Notes: generated by a model not told the origin, from the sequence alone. A stretch of 64,000 nucleotides of DNA from Dyella_B humi (GCF_044904605.1 NZ_JADIKI010000022.1:62001-126000); one strand, 5' to 3'; shown: positions 55,443 through 64,000, counted from the first letter of the stretch. Program-made: numbers and translations.

Positions 55443-57218
55443 TCAAGCTATGGCCGGAATCGTGTCGATCCCTCCCTCAATTGCAGCTTTGTGCATATGC
55501 GTCCGCGGCAACAAACGCGCAAAGTAGAACGCCGCCGTATCCCGCTTCGCCTGCTTGAGTGCCGGTTGCTGCGCACTCGGTTCCAGCGCTGCCACCGCGC
55601 GCGCCCAGAAATAGGCAAGGGTGATGTAGCCGCTGTAGTAGAGATAATCGTTCGCCGCAGCGCCGAGTTCTTCCGGATTCGACTGGATGCGCTGCGCCAG
55701 CTTTAGCGTCAGCTCGCCCCATTCTTTCGCCAGCGCGCCGAGCGGTCCGATGTACGGCTTCAACGCTTCATCCGCCGCATGTTGCTTGCAGAATGCGCCA
55801 ATCTCGGCGAGGAAGTGCTGCAAGCCCACGCCCTTGAGTTGCAGGATCTTGCGGCCAAGCAGGTCGGCGGCCTGGATGCCAGTGGTGCCTTCGTACAACG
55901 TGATGATGCGTGCATCGCGCACGAACTGCTCAACGCCGTTCTCCACGATAAAACCGTGGCCGCCGTACACCTGCAGTGCTTCCTTGGTGCATTCCTGTGC
56001 CAGTTCCGTGACCAAGCCCTTGGCGATCGGGATCAGGAAGGCGAGCAGTTCGCTGCCTTTCTGCCGCTGAGCTTCATCGGCGCCACGCGCTTCGACGTCG
56101 GTTTGCAGCGCGGCGTACAAGAGCAGCATGCGCGAGCCTTCCACGAAGGCGCGCTGGGTCAGCAGCATACGGCGCACGTCCGGCTGAACTAGCAAGTTGT
56201 CGGCCGATTTCTCCGGGAATTTCGGGCCGGAGAGTGAACGCGATTGCAGACGTTCGCGCGCGTAGTTCTCGCTGTTCTGCAGCGCACGTTCGGCCAAGGC
56301 CAGGCCCTGCACGCCTACCGAAAGGCGCGCAGCATTCATCATGGTGAACATCGCCGCCAAGCCTTTGTGCGGCTGACCGATCAGATAACCCTCAGCGTCG
56401 TCGAAATTCATCACGCAGGTGGCCGAGCCGCGGATGCCCATCTTGTGCTCGATGGCGCCGGCGTACACGTTGTTGCGCTCACCCGGTGTGCCGTCGGCCT
56501 TTAGCTTGAACTTGGGCACGATGAACATGGAAATGCCGCGGCTGCCGGCCGGTGCATCGGGCAATCGCGCAAGCACTAGATGGATGATGTTCTCGGCCAG
56601 GTCGTGGTCGCCTGCGCTGATGAAGATCTTGGTGCCCGTGATCTTGTAGCTGCCATTCTCGCCGGGCTCGGCGCGCGTTTTCAGAAGGCCCAAGTCCGAA
56701 CCGGCCTGCGGTTCGGTCAGGCACATGGTACCGGTCCACTGGCCGGCGACGATCGGCTTGAGATAGGCGTGCTTCTGCTCATCGGTGCCGTGCAGTTCCA
56801 GCGCATGGCAGGCGCCTTCGGACAGCAGCGGATACAGGCTCCACGACAGGTTGCCCGACTGGAACAGCTCGGTGGTGGCCGTGCCCAGTATCGAGGGCAG
56901 TGCCTGGCCGCCGAATTCCTCCGCCATGGTGAGGCCCGGCCAGCCGCCGTCGGCGAATTGCTTGAACGCTTCCTTGAAGCCCTTGGGCGTGGTGACGGTG
57001 CGTGCGGCCTTGTCGTAATGGCAGCCTTCTTCGTCGCCCGGTGCATTGGTGGGCGCCAGCACCTGTTCGCTCAAGCGGCCGGCTTCTTCCAGCACCGCAT
57101 CGAGCAGGTCGCGGGTGTGGCCGTCGCCCCCTTGCAGCTTGGTGAGCACGGCTTCGGCGCCGAGCACGTCGTAGAGTGCAAAGCGCAGGTCGGTGAGCGG
57201 AGCCTTGTAGAGCGTCAT
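55443..57218 (-). CDS. Acyl-CoA dehydrogenase (long, DmdC-like)
   Basis: 591-residue FAD-dependent acyl-CoA dehydrogenase. N-terminal 'MTLYKAPLTDLRFALYDVLG' starts the DmdC-type extension; the FAD/substrate region MCLTEPQAGSDLG and the middle beta domain KITGTKIFISAGDHD are standard, and the catalytic Glu lies in ITLYEGTTGIQAADLLGRK. Lengths near 590-600 belong to the 3-methylmercaptopropionyl-CoA/long-chain subgroup rather than short-chain beta-oxidation enzymes of 380 residues. A C-terminal about 130-residue helical domain follows. ATG 57218 is well placed after the lipoprotein gene. Specificity (fatty-acyl or methylthio-propionyl-CoA) is open; an electron-transfer partner is not adjacent. 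Confidence 0.94.
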   Translation of the reverse strand: MTLYKAPLTDLRFALYDVLGAEAVLTKLQGGDGHTRDLLDAVLEEAGRLSEQVLAPTNAPGDEEGCHYDKAARTVTTPKGFKEAFKQFADGGWPGLTMAEEFGGQALPSILGTATTELFQSGNLSWSLYPLLSEGACHALELHGTDEQKHAYLKPIVAGQWTGTMCLTEPQAGSDLGLLKTRAEPGENGSYKITGTKIFISAGDHDLAENIIHLVLARLPDAPAGSRGISMFIVPKFKLKADGTPGERNNVYAGAIEHKMGIRGSATCVMNFDDAEGYLIGQPHKGLAAMFTMMNAARLSVGVQGLALAERALQNSENYARERLQSRSLSGPKFPEKSADNLLVQPDVRRMLLTQRAFVEGSRMLLLYAALQTDVEARGADEAQRQKGSELLAFLIPIAKGLVTELAQECTKEALQVYGGHGFIVENGVEQFVRDARIITLYEGTTGIQAADLLGRKILQLKGVGLQHFLAEIGAFCKQHAADEALKPYIGPLGALAKEWGELTLKLAQRIQSNPEELGAAANDYLYYSGYITLAYFWARAVAALEPSAQQPALKQAKRDTAAFYFARLLPRTHMHKAAIEGGIDTIPAIA

Positions 57219-57239
57219 GGCTTGATCCTTCGTAGAGCG

Positions 57240-57737
57240 TTAGCGATACGTGTTGGGCACGCCGGGAACCGGCGAAAGGAAGGAGTTGCTGGTCAACGGA
57301 AAATCACGCGGGTTCTTGTTGTCCGGGTGATCTTCCAGATTGGGCATGCAGTGCACGATGCCGTTGAGGGTGTAGGGCAGGGAACCCGCGCTGCCCTCGG
57401 CGGCCACCGCCTGTAACGCCTGGCTCATAGCGGCTGTCGGCAGCACTTGCACCTGCACCACGTCACCGGCGAACGAAGGGACGTCGAGGTCGAACTTGGC
57501 ATGCACGCGCACCGGTATGCCCTGCGCCACCTGCAGGCTGCCTTCGATCGACTGGTAATTCATGCCGGTGTAGCTGTTGTTCTGGAGGCGCAGGCTGAGC
57601 TGCCAGGCGCCGTCGGGCTGCACGCGCATCTGCTGGATAGTGATGGTGGGCGGGAACACGCTCTGCCGCTGCGGTCCGCAGGCCGTCAACAGGAAAGCCA
57701 GCATCACAAGGGCCAATCCGTGGAGCAGTCGTTTCAT
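57240..57737 (-). CDS. Small outer-membrane lipoprotein, LEA14-like fold possible
   Basis: 165-residue lipoprotein. MKRLLHGLALVMLAFLLTAC has the lipobox LTAC with Cys20 as the lipidated residue. The rest is a single beta-rich domain (ITIQQMRVQPDGAWQLSLRLQ, NYQSIEGSLQVAQGIPVR) that resembles water-stress/LEA14-like modules by eye, not confirmed. It is 21 bp upstream of the acyl-CoA dehydrogenase in the same direction and may be co-transcribed. Function unknown. Confidence 0.82.
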   Translation of the reverse strand: MKRLLHGLALVMLAFLLTACGPQRQSVFPPTITIQQMRVQPDGAWQLSLRLQNNSYTGMNYQSIEGSLQVAQGIPVRVHAKFDLDVPSFAGDVVQVQVLPTAAMSQALQAVAAEGSAGSLPYTLNGIVHCMPNLEDHPDNKNPRDFPLTSNSFLSPVPGVPNTYR

Positions 57738-58010
57738 GGAAGCACCTCAAACGATTGTTTGAATATAGCAGGGAACGGGACGGGTGAAATGACACCGCGC
57801 AACATGCGAAACGTTTGAAACTGAAAGGGTTATACAAAAAGGATGTGGCGGAATGCAGTGCCTGCGCTTTGCTAGTTGCGCCGGCTCCGTCCAGCGCAAC
57901 AGAGAAAGAAGCAGTGCATGTGCATCCTGGTGTTCTGTTGCGGTTCCCAATGCCACACAGAGCAGGCATCATTAGCGATTACCTTCTTCTCCTTCCATTT
58001 CTGGTCATCC

Positions 58011-58490
58011 ATGTCCCGTCGCATCGTTGCTCGCCGCTCACCCATCCACGGCAATGGCGTGTTTGCCGTCGCCCCCATCAACAAGGGTGAAGAAATCATC
58101 GAATACAAGGGCACGATGATGACCCACGAGGACGCCGACGAGATGTACGGCGACGGCGGCGAGACGGGTCATACCTTCCTGTTCACCCTCAACGACGACT
58201 ACATCCTCGACGCCAACCGCAAAGGCAACATCGCGCGCTGGATCAACCACAGCTGCGCGCCGAATTGCGTAGCCTTCGTGATCGAGAATGAAAGCGGCAA
58301 TCCGCGCAAGGACAAGGTGGTCATCGAAGCCAAGCGCAACATCAAGGCCGGCGAAGAGCTCACCTACGACTACGGCATCGTGCTGGAAGTGCCGCACACG
58401 GCGCGCCTCAAGAAGAAGTGGGCCTGCCTGTGTGGTTCGCCCAAGTGCACCGGCACGCTGCTCAAGCCCAAGCGCGCCGCCAAGAGCTGA
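58011..58490 (+). CDS. SET-domain protein (lysine methyltransferase-like)
   Basis: 159-residue protein consisting of a complete SET domain of eukaryotic style. RRSPIHGNGVFAVAPINKGEEII is the N-SET, the cofactor knot is RWINHSCAPNC, the catalytic Tyr block is GEELTYDYGIV, and a post-SET zinc-type Cys motif follows (CLCGSPKCTGTLL). Start ATG 58011 gives MSRRIVARRS; upstream the frame continues but is unlike protein. SET proteins of this short form occur sporadically in proteobacteria and chlamydiae; substrate unknown, ribosomal or secreted proteins are suggested elsewhere. No histone-like gene or secretion signal is adjacent. Confidence 0.92.
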   Translation: MSRRIVARRSPIHGNGVFAVAPINKGEEIIEYKGTMMTHEDADEMYGDGGETGHTFLFTLNDDYILDANRKGNIARWINHSCAPNCVAFVIENESGNPRKDKVVIEAKRNIKAGEELTYDYGIVLEVPHTARLKKKWACLCGSPKCTGTLLKPKRAAKS

Positions 58491-58744
58491 TCGCGTCGCA
58501 AGCCGGATGATATTCCGGCGTTTGGCAAGACGTTAATCGGTTTTCTGGTGGCCTGAGCGGGTCTGCTCCCTCCCCCATCCTTATTCATCTTTGGGGGAGA
58601 GGGATCCGGTACTGCGGGTTAGGGCGAACTGACGTTGCGCGGTTGATAAGCACCCTCGCGCCACTTGCACGCCTGTCAGGACTTGCTCATATACTCAAGT
58701 CAAGCATCGGCATGGGGGCCGATGTTCAGACAGGGAAATAAGCC

Positions 58745-59281
58745 ATGGAAACGAATCCGTATGCCGCGCCCGGCGCGGTGGTCGAGGACGCGCCTGTACT
58801 GCGTGACGACACTCTGGACGCTCGCAAGGCAACGCGATGGCAGCGTTGGTGGGGAGCTTTCATTGACAGTTTTGTCGTAGGCATCTGCGCTTGGCCCTTG
58901 TCCATGTGGTGGGCCTCCCATTACGGAATCAACCATTCCGCAAGCGCGGCCATCCTGCAAAAGCTTCCTTTTACCGGGCCAACTGCCATGGCCATCAGTT
59001 CAATCTTGCTGCTGGTGGTGGTCGCCTGCAATCTCATGCTGCTCAATCGAAATGGCCAGTCCATCGGCAAGCGTGCCGTCGGTACGAAGATCGTGCGCAC
59101 CGATGGCAGCCCGGTGGAAGTCTGGCGTGTCGTCGCCCTGCGTTGGCTTCCGCTGTTTATTGTGCGGTATATCCCATTCCTGGGGGGCTTCGCCGGGCTT
59201 GCCGATGCACTGGTGATCTTCGGCAACGATAAACGCTGCATCCACGATTACGTCGCGGACACCATCGTCATCGTCGACTGA
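58745..59281 (+). CDS. RDD-family membrane protein
   Basis: 178-residue inner-membrane protein. The RDD signature (WQRWWGAFIDSFVVGI) is followed by three to four helices (WPLSMWWASHYG; ISSILLLVVVACNLMLLN; LPLFIVRYIPFLGGFAGLADALVIFG) with the GQSIGKRAVGTKIVRTDGSP loop between them. The N-terminal 30 residues are soluble and carry Pro/Ala. Role unproven; transport or envelope function suspected. First of an overlapping run of six genes; the stop overlaps the next start (TGATG). Confidence 0.92.
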   Translation: METNPYAAPGAVVEDAPVLRDDTLDARKATRWQRWWGAFIDSFVVGICAWPLSMWWASHYGINHSASAAILQKLPFTGPTAMAISSILLLVVVACNLMLLNRNGQSIGKRAVGTKIVRTDGSPVEVWRVVALRWLPLFIVRYIPFLGGFAGLADALVIFGNDKRCIHDYVADTIVIVD

Positions 59282-59961
59282 TGCTGGACACCGTACGCGA
59301 AATCGAAACGCCGGAGGGCGTTGGCCTGCGTCTGCGTGCCGCCGGTTCGTTCGGCCGTGCGCAGGCGTGGCTGCTGGATTTCTTTCTGCGTGCAATGGTG
59401 TTCTTCACTGCGCTGGGCATCTTCGCGGCGCTCGGTCGCGGCGGCATGGGCCTGGCTTCGCTGCTGCTGTTCTCGCTCACCTGGGTGTACAACGTGGTGT
59501 GCGAGGTGTGGTTCCACGGCCAAACAATCGGTAAGCGCGCGCTGGGTTTACGCGTGGTCAGCGCCGATGGCACACCGATCACGCTGATGCCTTCGATCGT
59601 GCGCAATCTGCTGCGCGTGGTGGATGCATTGCCCGGTATCTACGGTGTCGGCTTGATTTGCAGCATGATCGATCCTTCCGCACGGCGCATCGGTGACATC
59701 GTGGCGGGCACGCTGGTCGTCCATGCGAACGATCTCCCTGCAGGCAGCAAGGTGCCGGTCGTGCCTGCGCAGCCGCTGCCTTTGCCCCTCGATCAGAATG
59801 AACAGGCCGCGGTGATCGAATTCGCCGAACGCTCCCCGCTACTCACAGTGCAGCGGCAGGAAGAGCTTGCCGATATTCTCTCTCCGCTGACGGGACGCGA
59901 AGGCACCGCTGCAGTCACGCAGATCACCGCCTACGCCAATGGATTGCTGGGAAGACCATGA
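59281..59961 (+). CDS. RDD-family membrane protein (second)
   Basis: 226-residue paralogue-type RDD protein. The helix block RAQAWLLDFFLRAMVFFTALGI and SLLLFSLTWVYNVVCEVWF precede the GQTIGKRALGLRVVSADGTPI loop; the C-terminal 60 residues form a soluble tail with a helical, repetitive acidic segment (FAERSPLLTVQRQEELADIL). The longer tail separates it from the upstream gene, so they are probably not interchangeable. Translationally coupled at both ends (TGATG at the start, ATGA at the end). Confidence 0.92.
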   Translation: MLDTVREIETPEGVGLRLRAAGSFGRAQAWLLDFFLRAMVFFTALGIFAALGRGGMGLASLLLFSLTWVYNVVCEVWFHGQTIGKRALGLRVVSADGTPITLMPSIVRNLLRVVDALPGIYGVGLICSMIDPSARRIGDIVAGTLVVHANDLPAGSKVPVVPAQPLPLPLDQNEQAAVIEFAERSPLLTVQRQEELADILSPLTGREGTAAVTQITAYANGLLGRP

Positions 59962-60935
59962 AACAGGAGCAGTTCGTCGCCTTGCATGCGGAAGAATGGG
60001 ATGCGTTGCAGTTCTGGCTCGCGCAGCTCGATCGTAAGCCGCAAGCAGCCATGCGCGCCGAGCGTGCGCTGGATTTTCCGCAGGCCTATCGACGCGTATG
60101 CCATCACCTCTCACTCGCGCAGGCGCGCGGCTACAGCCGCGAGGTGACGGATCGCTTGCAGCAGATTGTGCAGATGGGGCATCGCCAGCTCTATCGCCCA
60201 CCTGCGCCGCGCTGGCACAAGGTGGCGGTTTTTCTGCTTGCAGACTTTCCCCGCCTGGTGCGCCAACAATGGCGCTACATGCTCGTCGCCGCGTTGCTGT
60301 TATATGTGCCGACGGTGGTGACTTACATCGTGCTGCAATGGAAGCCGGCGCTGGCGCATTCGCTGTTCACTACGCGGCAGCTTGCCCAATTCGACCAGAT
60401 GTACGACCCGGCCAACAGTCATATCGGCCGCAGCAGTGGCACCGATCTGCAGATGTTCGGCTTCTACATCATGAACAACGTCAGCATTGCTTTTCGCACG
60501 TTCGCGTCGGGACTGCTGTTTGGCGTAGGTGCGATCTATGTGCTGGCGGCCAACGGCGTGATCATTGGCGGGGTGGCGGGGCACCTCAATGCTATCGGCT
60601 ACGGCGCGCCGTTCTGGCGTTTCGTCGTGGGCCATTCCGGATTTGAATTGACGGCCATCGTGATTGCCGGCGGCGCCGGCTTGCAGTTCGGCCTGAGCCT
60701 GCTGGCGCCGGGGCGCTTGCGGCGCGAGGTAGCGCTGCGTCATGCCGCATGGACCGGCGCGCGCCTGGCCATGGGCGCGTTCGCGATGCTGGTGGCCGCA
60801 GCGTTCATCGAGGCGTATTGGTCGTCGATCGCAGCGCTGCCCGATATCGTGAAGTACAGCACCGGCGGCGGCATCTGGTTGCTAGTGCTGTGGTGGCTCA
60901 TTCGCGGCGGGGCGGGGCGCAGCCATGCAGCTTGA
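59958..60935 (+). CDS. Stage II sporulation protein M (SpoIIM/DUF95)-family membrane protein
   Basis: 325-residue polytopic inner-membrane protein. The N-terminal 90 residues are cytosolic and helical; six or so helices follow, including ASGLLFGVGAIYVLAANGVIIGG, GHSGFELTAIVIAGGAGLQFG and IWLLVLWWLIRG. This matches the SpoIIM family, present in non-spore-formers without a known reaction. ATG 59958 overlaps the preceding stop (ATGA), and the 3' end overlaps the next gene by 11 bp. No sporulation genes are present, so the sporulation label refers to the family only. Confidence 0.92.
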   Translation: MKQEQFVALHAEEWDALQFWLAQLDRKPQAAMRAERALDFPQAYRRVCHHLSLAQARGYSREVTDRLQQIVQMGHRQLYRPPAPRWHKVAVFLLADFPRLVRQQWRYMLVAALLLYVPTVVTYIVLQWKPALAHSLFTTRQLAQFDQMYDPANSHIGRSSGTDLQMFGFYIMNNVSIAFRTFASGLLFGVGAIYVLAANGVIIGGVAGHLNAIGYGAPFWRFVVGHSGFELTAIVIAGGAGLQFGLSLLAPGRLRREVALRHAAWTGARLAMGAFAMLVAAAFIEAYWSSIAALPDIVKYSTGGGIWLLVLWWLIRGGAGRSHAA

Positions 60936-62451
60936 ACGCATAGGCGTGGCATTACGCCCGCGTACGCCGATGGAAGCCATGGACCTGGGGGTGGTCATGC
61001 TGCGTGCGCATGCACGCCCTCTATGGACAGCATGGTTCGCGTTCACGCTGCCGATTTTTTTGGTCTGCCTGGGATTGGCATGGTTGCTGGGCATGCCGTG
61101 GCTGGGCTTGCTGTTGCCTTGGTGGTTGCGTCCCTTGTTCGATCGTATTCCGCTTTATGTGCTGTCGCGCGCGGTGTTCGAGCAGGCGCCCACGTGGCGT
61201 GCAACCTTGCGCGGTCAGCGCCAGTGGCCATGGAAGCGGACGCTGGCCGCATTGACGTGGTTGCGTGTGGATACCAATCGCGCCTTGCGTCTGCCGATGG
61301 AATTGCTGGAAGGCGTGGCGTCGACGCAGCGCAAAGCGCGATGGCGCGTACTCAGCCGCCCGCTGGTCGGTGTGACCAGTGGCCTCACCTGGACGTGCAT
61401 GGCATTCGAGTTGGCGATATCGCTGAGCTTGTGCATCTTCGCAATCTGGTTGCTGCCCAGCGAAGCACTGCCCGATTCCATGCGCAATCTGAACCAGGCT
61501 TTCGCGTTGCCGGCCTTCAGGCATGCCCTGGCGTGGATCGTCTCGGGCGTCACGTATGTATCGATGAGCATTGTCGAACCGTTGTACGTGGCGGCGGGTT
61601 TTGCGCTGTATTTGAATCGCCGCACGCAATTGGAAGCGTGGGATATCGATCTCGCCTTTCGTCGCTTGCGTCAGCGCTTGATCGAAGCGGGCGTCGCCAT
61701 GGCCTTGCTGGCGTGCGTGATGTGCGTTCCGTCCATCGCTCACGCTGCGGACAAACGTGCCGAAGCCAGTCATGCGCCGACACAGAACATCGCCCAGGCG
61801 TTCCACCAGCCGGTCGACGAGAAAGATGCGCAGTTTGCCAGCGAAGCCGCCGATGTCTATCGCGATCCCAGATTCGGGCAGGAACACAAAGTGCTGCGCT
61901 GGGTGCCGCGGCTGCCGCCGAATCCCACGCCCACCAAGCCGCTCCCGCCCTTGTGGCTGGCTGGGATGTTCGCCAATTTTGGTGCCGGCGTGTTGAACGT
62001 GTTGTTGTGGGGATTGCTGGCCGTAGTGGTTGTGGCGTTGATCGTGTTTGCCGTGCGCCACCTGCAGCGCGGCGCGATATCGCCGCAGGAACGCAACGAA
62101 AAGTCGAAGGTATTGCGCAGCAGTGCCGTGCACGATATTCCGCTGCCCGAGGATCTGTCCGCAGCCGTGCGCGAACAGTGGCGCGAAGGCCATCGTCGTG
62201 AGGCCCTGGCCTTGCTCTATCGCGGCAGTGTGCAGCGTGCAGCGATGGCGTTGCGCATGCAGCCGCCGATCGATGCGACCGAGGCCGACTGGCTGCAGCA
62301 TGCGCGCTCCATCGACGATTCGGCCCGACGCGAACGCTTGATCGCGATCGTACGCACCTGGCAGCTTGCCGCGTACGCTGACCGCTATCCCGGCGATGCC
62401 GACATCGACGTGTTGTTGTCGGGCTGGCCCGCGCAGCAGGTGGTGTCATGA
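60925..62451 (+). CDS. DUF4129-domain membrane protein
   Basis: 508-residue protein. Two N-terminal helix pairs (WFAFTLPIFLVCLGLAWLL; LGLLLPWWLRPLFDRIPLYV) and further helices to about residue 265, then a soluble region up to residue 350, one more helix (VLNVLLWGLLAVVVVALIVF), and a C-terminal DUF4129-like helical domain (REQWREGHRREALALLYRGSV). Similar proteins are always found in the same operon with MoxR ATPases and DUF58 proteins, in several cases near transglutaminase-like domains. It probably assembles with them at the membrane. Coupled to both neighbours by overlap. Confidence 0.88.
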   Translation: MQLERIGVALRPRTPMEAMDLGVVMLRAHARPLWTAWFAFTLPIFLVCLGLAWLLGMPWLGLLLPWWLRPLFDRIPLYVLSRAVFEQAPTWRATLRGQRQWPWKRTLAALTWLRVDTNRALRLPMELLEGVASTQRKARWRVLSRPLVGVTSGLTWTCMAFELAISLSLCIFAIWLLPSEALPDSMRNLNQAFALPAFRHALAWIVSGVTYVSMSIVEPLYVAAGFALYLNRRTQLEAWDIDLAFRRLRQRLIEAGVAMALLACVMCVPSIAHAADKRAEASHAPTQNIAQAFHQPVDEKDAQFASEAADVYRDPRFGQEHKVLRWVPRLPPNPTPTKPLPPLWLAGMFANFGAGVLNVLLWGLLAVVVVALIVFAVRHLQRGAISPQERNEKSKVLRSSAVHDIPLPEDLSAAVREQWREGHRREALALLYRGSVQRAAMALRMQPPIDATEADWLQHARSIDDSARRERLIAIVRTWQLAAYADRYPGDADIDVLLSGWPAQQVVS

Positions 62452-63572
62452 AAATCCGCTTGATTATCGCGCTGATCTTGATTGCCGTGGCGTTGCTGTG
62501 CAGCGCTATCTTCTTCTCCACGTTCAAGCGCGACTGGGTCACCGAAACCACGCCGGCGAGCGGTGAGGCGCGCTACAACCGCTTTTTTGCGCTGGAAGGC
62601 ATCCTGGAAAACCTGGAGCAGCCCGTCAGCAGCAGCGTGATGCTGGGCCGCGTTCTGCCGCTGCTACGGCCGGGCGATACGCTGGTCATCGGCGATGACG
62701 TCGGCCGCATCAATCCTGCACAAGCCGAGGCGCTGCACACGTGGGTGCGCGGTGGCGGGCATCTGGTGCTTTCGCCGTCGATATCCGCCGATCGCGAAGT
62801 GCCAGTGCTTGACGATCTCGGTGTGCTGCAAACTGGACAAAAGCGCGAATGGGTGTGCGTGAAGCTCACGGCCGGCGCCGAAAGTCGTCCCGATGCGCAG
62901 ACAACGCCACTGTGCGGCTTCGGTTTCCACCTGCAGCCACAAGCGCTGGCGCGCGCGAGCACCGTGATCGGCGATCAGGCCGGTAAAGGGCTGGTCTTTG
63001 CACGCGTGCCGGAAGGCAAGGGCGTGGTCAGCGTGCTGGGCGATATGGACATTCTTTCCGGCAACCATCTGAAAAACGCGCCCGAGCAGCAGTTCGCGCG
63101 GCGGCTGTTGGCACCGAACTTCGGACGTGGCCATAGCTATCTGCTGTACGAACTGATCGGCAACTCGTTCTGGGTAAATCTGTTCGTGCGCGGCTGGCCG
63201 GCGTTGCTGGCGTCCTTGTTGCTCATCCTTGGCTGGATGGCTGTGCGCAGCGAGCGATTGGGGCCACTGGCGCCGGCGCCAGCCGCGCACCGCCGCGCGC
63301 TGCTGGAACATATTCAGGCCGTCGGCGAGTTTCTGTTTCGCCGCGACGGCGGCCGCAGTCTGCATCAGTTGGCATGCGAGGCAGTGCGGGCGCGCCTGCA
63401 TCGCAGCGATCCGGCCAGCACTATGCTCAACGATCAAGAGTTGTACGCATGGCTGGCGCAGCGCAGCCGGCTCGAACCTTCCCACATCGAACATGCATTC
63501 CGCTCGCCTGCGAACGCCGCTGCGTTCCGCGGCAGCATGACTACCCTGGTGCGGCTGAGGAGCCATCTATGA
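62448..63572 (+). CDS. DUF4350-domain membrane protein
   Basis: 374-residue protein. One N-terminal helix (IIALILIAVALLCSAIFFST) followed by a large extracytoplasmic domain in which a Rossmann/flavodoxin-like pattern appears (LRPGDTLVIGDDVGRINPAQAE, GGHLVLSPSIS), then a second helix (ALLASLLLILGWMAVRSERL) and a C-terminal cytosolic tail of about 100 residues. This fits DUF4350, a regular member of MoxR clusters. The gene starts inside the DUF4129 stop (ATGA) and ends overlapping the MoxR start (ATGA). Confidence 0.88.
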   Translation: MKIRLIIALILIAVALLCSAIFFSTFKRDWVTETTPASGEARYNRFFALEGILENLEQPVSSSVMLGRVLPLLRPGDTLVIGDDVGRINPAQAEALHTWVRGGGHLVLSPSISADREVPVLDDLGVLQTGQKREWVCVKLTAGAESRPDAQTTPLCGFGFHLQPQALARASTVIGDQAGKGLVFARVPEGKGVVSVLGDMDILSGNHLKNAPEQQFARRLLAPNFGRGHSYLLYELIGNSFWVNLFVRGWPALLASLLLILGWMAVRSERLGPLAPAPAAHRRALLEHIQAVGEFLFRRDGGRSLHQLACEAVRARLHRSDPASTMLNDQELYAWLAQRSRLEPSHIEHAFRSPANAAAFRGSMTTLVRLRSHL

Positions 63573-64000
63573 CGACGACAGAAACCCTTGCGCCCGCAGC
63601 GCCGCTGGCGCCGATGACGGTCGACATCATTCATGCGCGCACCAGCGCGTTGCGGCAGCAGGTGGCGCATGCCTTCATCGGGCAAAGCGGCGTGTTCGAC
63701 CAGGTGCTGATGGCCTTGCTTGCCGGCGGCCATGTATTGATCGAAGGCGTTCCCGGATTAGGCAAGACGCTGCTGGTGCGCGCGCTGGCGGCGGCGATGA
63801 ACTGCAGCTTCGGGCGCATTCAGTTCACGCCTGACCTGATGCCCACCGACGTAACCGGTCACGCCATCTACGACGTGAAGGCGGAGCGCTTCCAGATTCG
63901 TCGCGGTCCGGTGTTCGCCAACCTGCTGCTGGCCGACGAAATCAACCGCGCACCGGCGAAGACGCAGGCGGCGCTGCTGGAAGCGATGCAGGAAGGGCAG
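63569..64000 (+). CDS. MoxR-family AAA+ ATPase (N-terminal part, cut by window edge)
   Basis: First 144 residues of a MoxR ATPase, translated from ATG 63569 to base 64000. Walker A is GVPGLGKTLLVRALA; the Walker B segment is LLLADEINRAPAKTQAALLE, the usual MoxR signature; ahead of it lies FTPDLMPTDVTGHAIYD. MoxR proteins are chaperones that assemble or insert metal cofactors into periplasmic or membrane complexes, and in the neighbouring clusters they are followed by a DUF58 protein, which would be expected just beyond the window. Overlaps the preceding gene by ATGA. Confidence 0.95.
   Translation, partial: MTTTETLAPAAPLAPMTVDIIHARTSALRQQVAHAFIGQSGVFDQVLMALLAGGHVLIEGVPGLGKTLLVRALAAAMNCSFGRIQFTPDLMPTDVTGHAIYDVKAERFQIRRGPVFANLLLADEINRAPAKTQAALLEAMQEGQ

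Noticed and set aside
58660..58700. Sigma-70 promoter TTGCAC / TATACT before the RDD operon
   Set aside because: Spacing is 19 bases and the -35 match is partial; not strong enough to list.

Overview
The window is GC-rich and tightly packed with genes. It reads as chromosome of a gammaproteobacterium of the Xanthomonadales, most likely Rhodanobacteraceae (the Dyella / Luteibacter / Rhodanobacter neighbourhood). The grounds are an Xanthomonadales-type VirD4 with an adjacent XVIPCD-bearing effector, a Nudix-ThiE fusion after folA, an HpnN exporter beside dxs, and several families of palindromic intergenic repeats. The assignment is inferred from gene content; no 16S rRNA or other marker lies in the window.

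Layout. 1-7.4 kb (minus strand): a complete, translationally coupled trans-4-hydroxy-L-proline catabolic operon: epimerase, three-subunit D-hydroxyproline dehydrogenase (DAAO-like, [2Fe-2S] and FAD/BFD subunits), a DapA-family deaminase, alpha-ketoglutaric semialdehyde dehydrogenase, and an APC-family permease cut by the window edge. 8-14.1 kb (plus): a membrane-anchored SLT-like protein, then housekeeping genes lgt, thyA, folA, Nudix-ThiE, DUF2007, apt and msrA. 14.2-17.9 kb (minus): an oxidative-stress block of rubrerythrin, GlpC-like Fe-S protein and DUF3501, with oxyR beside it; the oxyR leader carries a perfect OxyR-type motif. 18-27.1 kb (minus): two secreted surface proteins, an S8 protease and a 2325-residue trimeric autotransporter adhesin. 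27.9-31.5 kb: an orphan response regulator and a secreted M1 aminopeptidase.

31.6-35.5 kb (plus) is the most notable region. A VirD4 coupling protein stands alone, followed by a lipoprotein (candidate immunity protein) and a peptidoglycan-hydrolase effector whose glucosaminidase domain is interrupted by an in-frame TAA. This looks like an outlying cargo island of the bacteria-killing Xanthomonadales type IV secretion system, with its toxin broken. No VirB component is in the window.

35.5-49.4 kb: a 1373-residue unrecognised membrane protein coupled to prmC, a TonB-dependent receptor, hpnN, dxs, an HNH endonuclease and a SapC-family protein. 49.4-50.2 kb: a HigBA-type toxin-antitoxin locus whose toxin is frameshifted while the antitoxin is intact. 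50.2-58.5 kb: a flavin amine oxidase coupled to a cytochrome c, a GNAT, a CocE/NonD hydrolase, an acyl-CoA dehydrogenase, a lipoprotein and a SET-domain protein. 58.7-64 kb (plus): an overlapping operon RDD-RDD-SpoIIM-DUF4129-DUF4350-MoxR that runs off the window.

At least three families of palindromic repeats occupy the gaps between transcription units. No tRNA, rRNA, CRISPR array, transposase or integrase was recognised.
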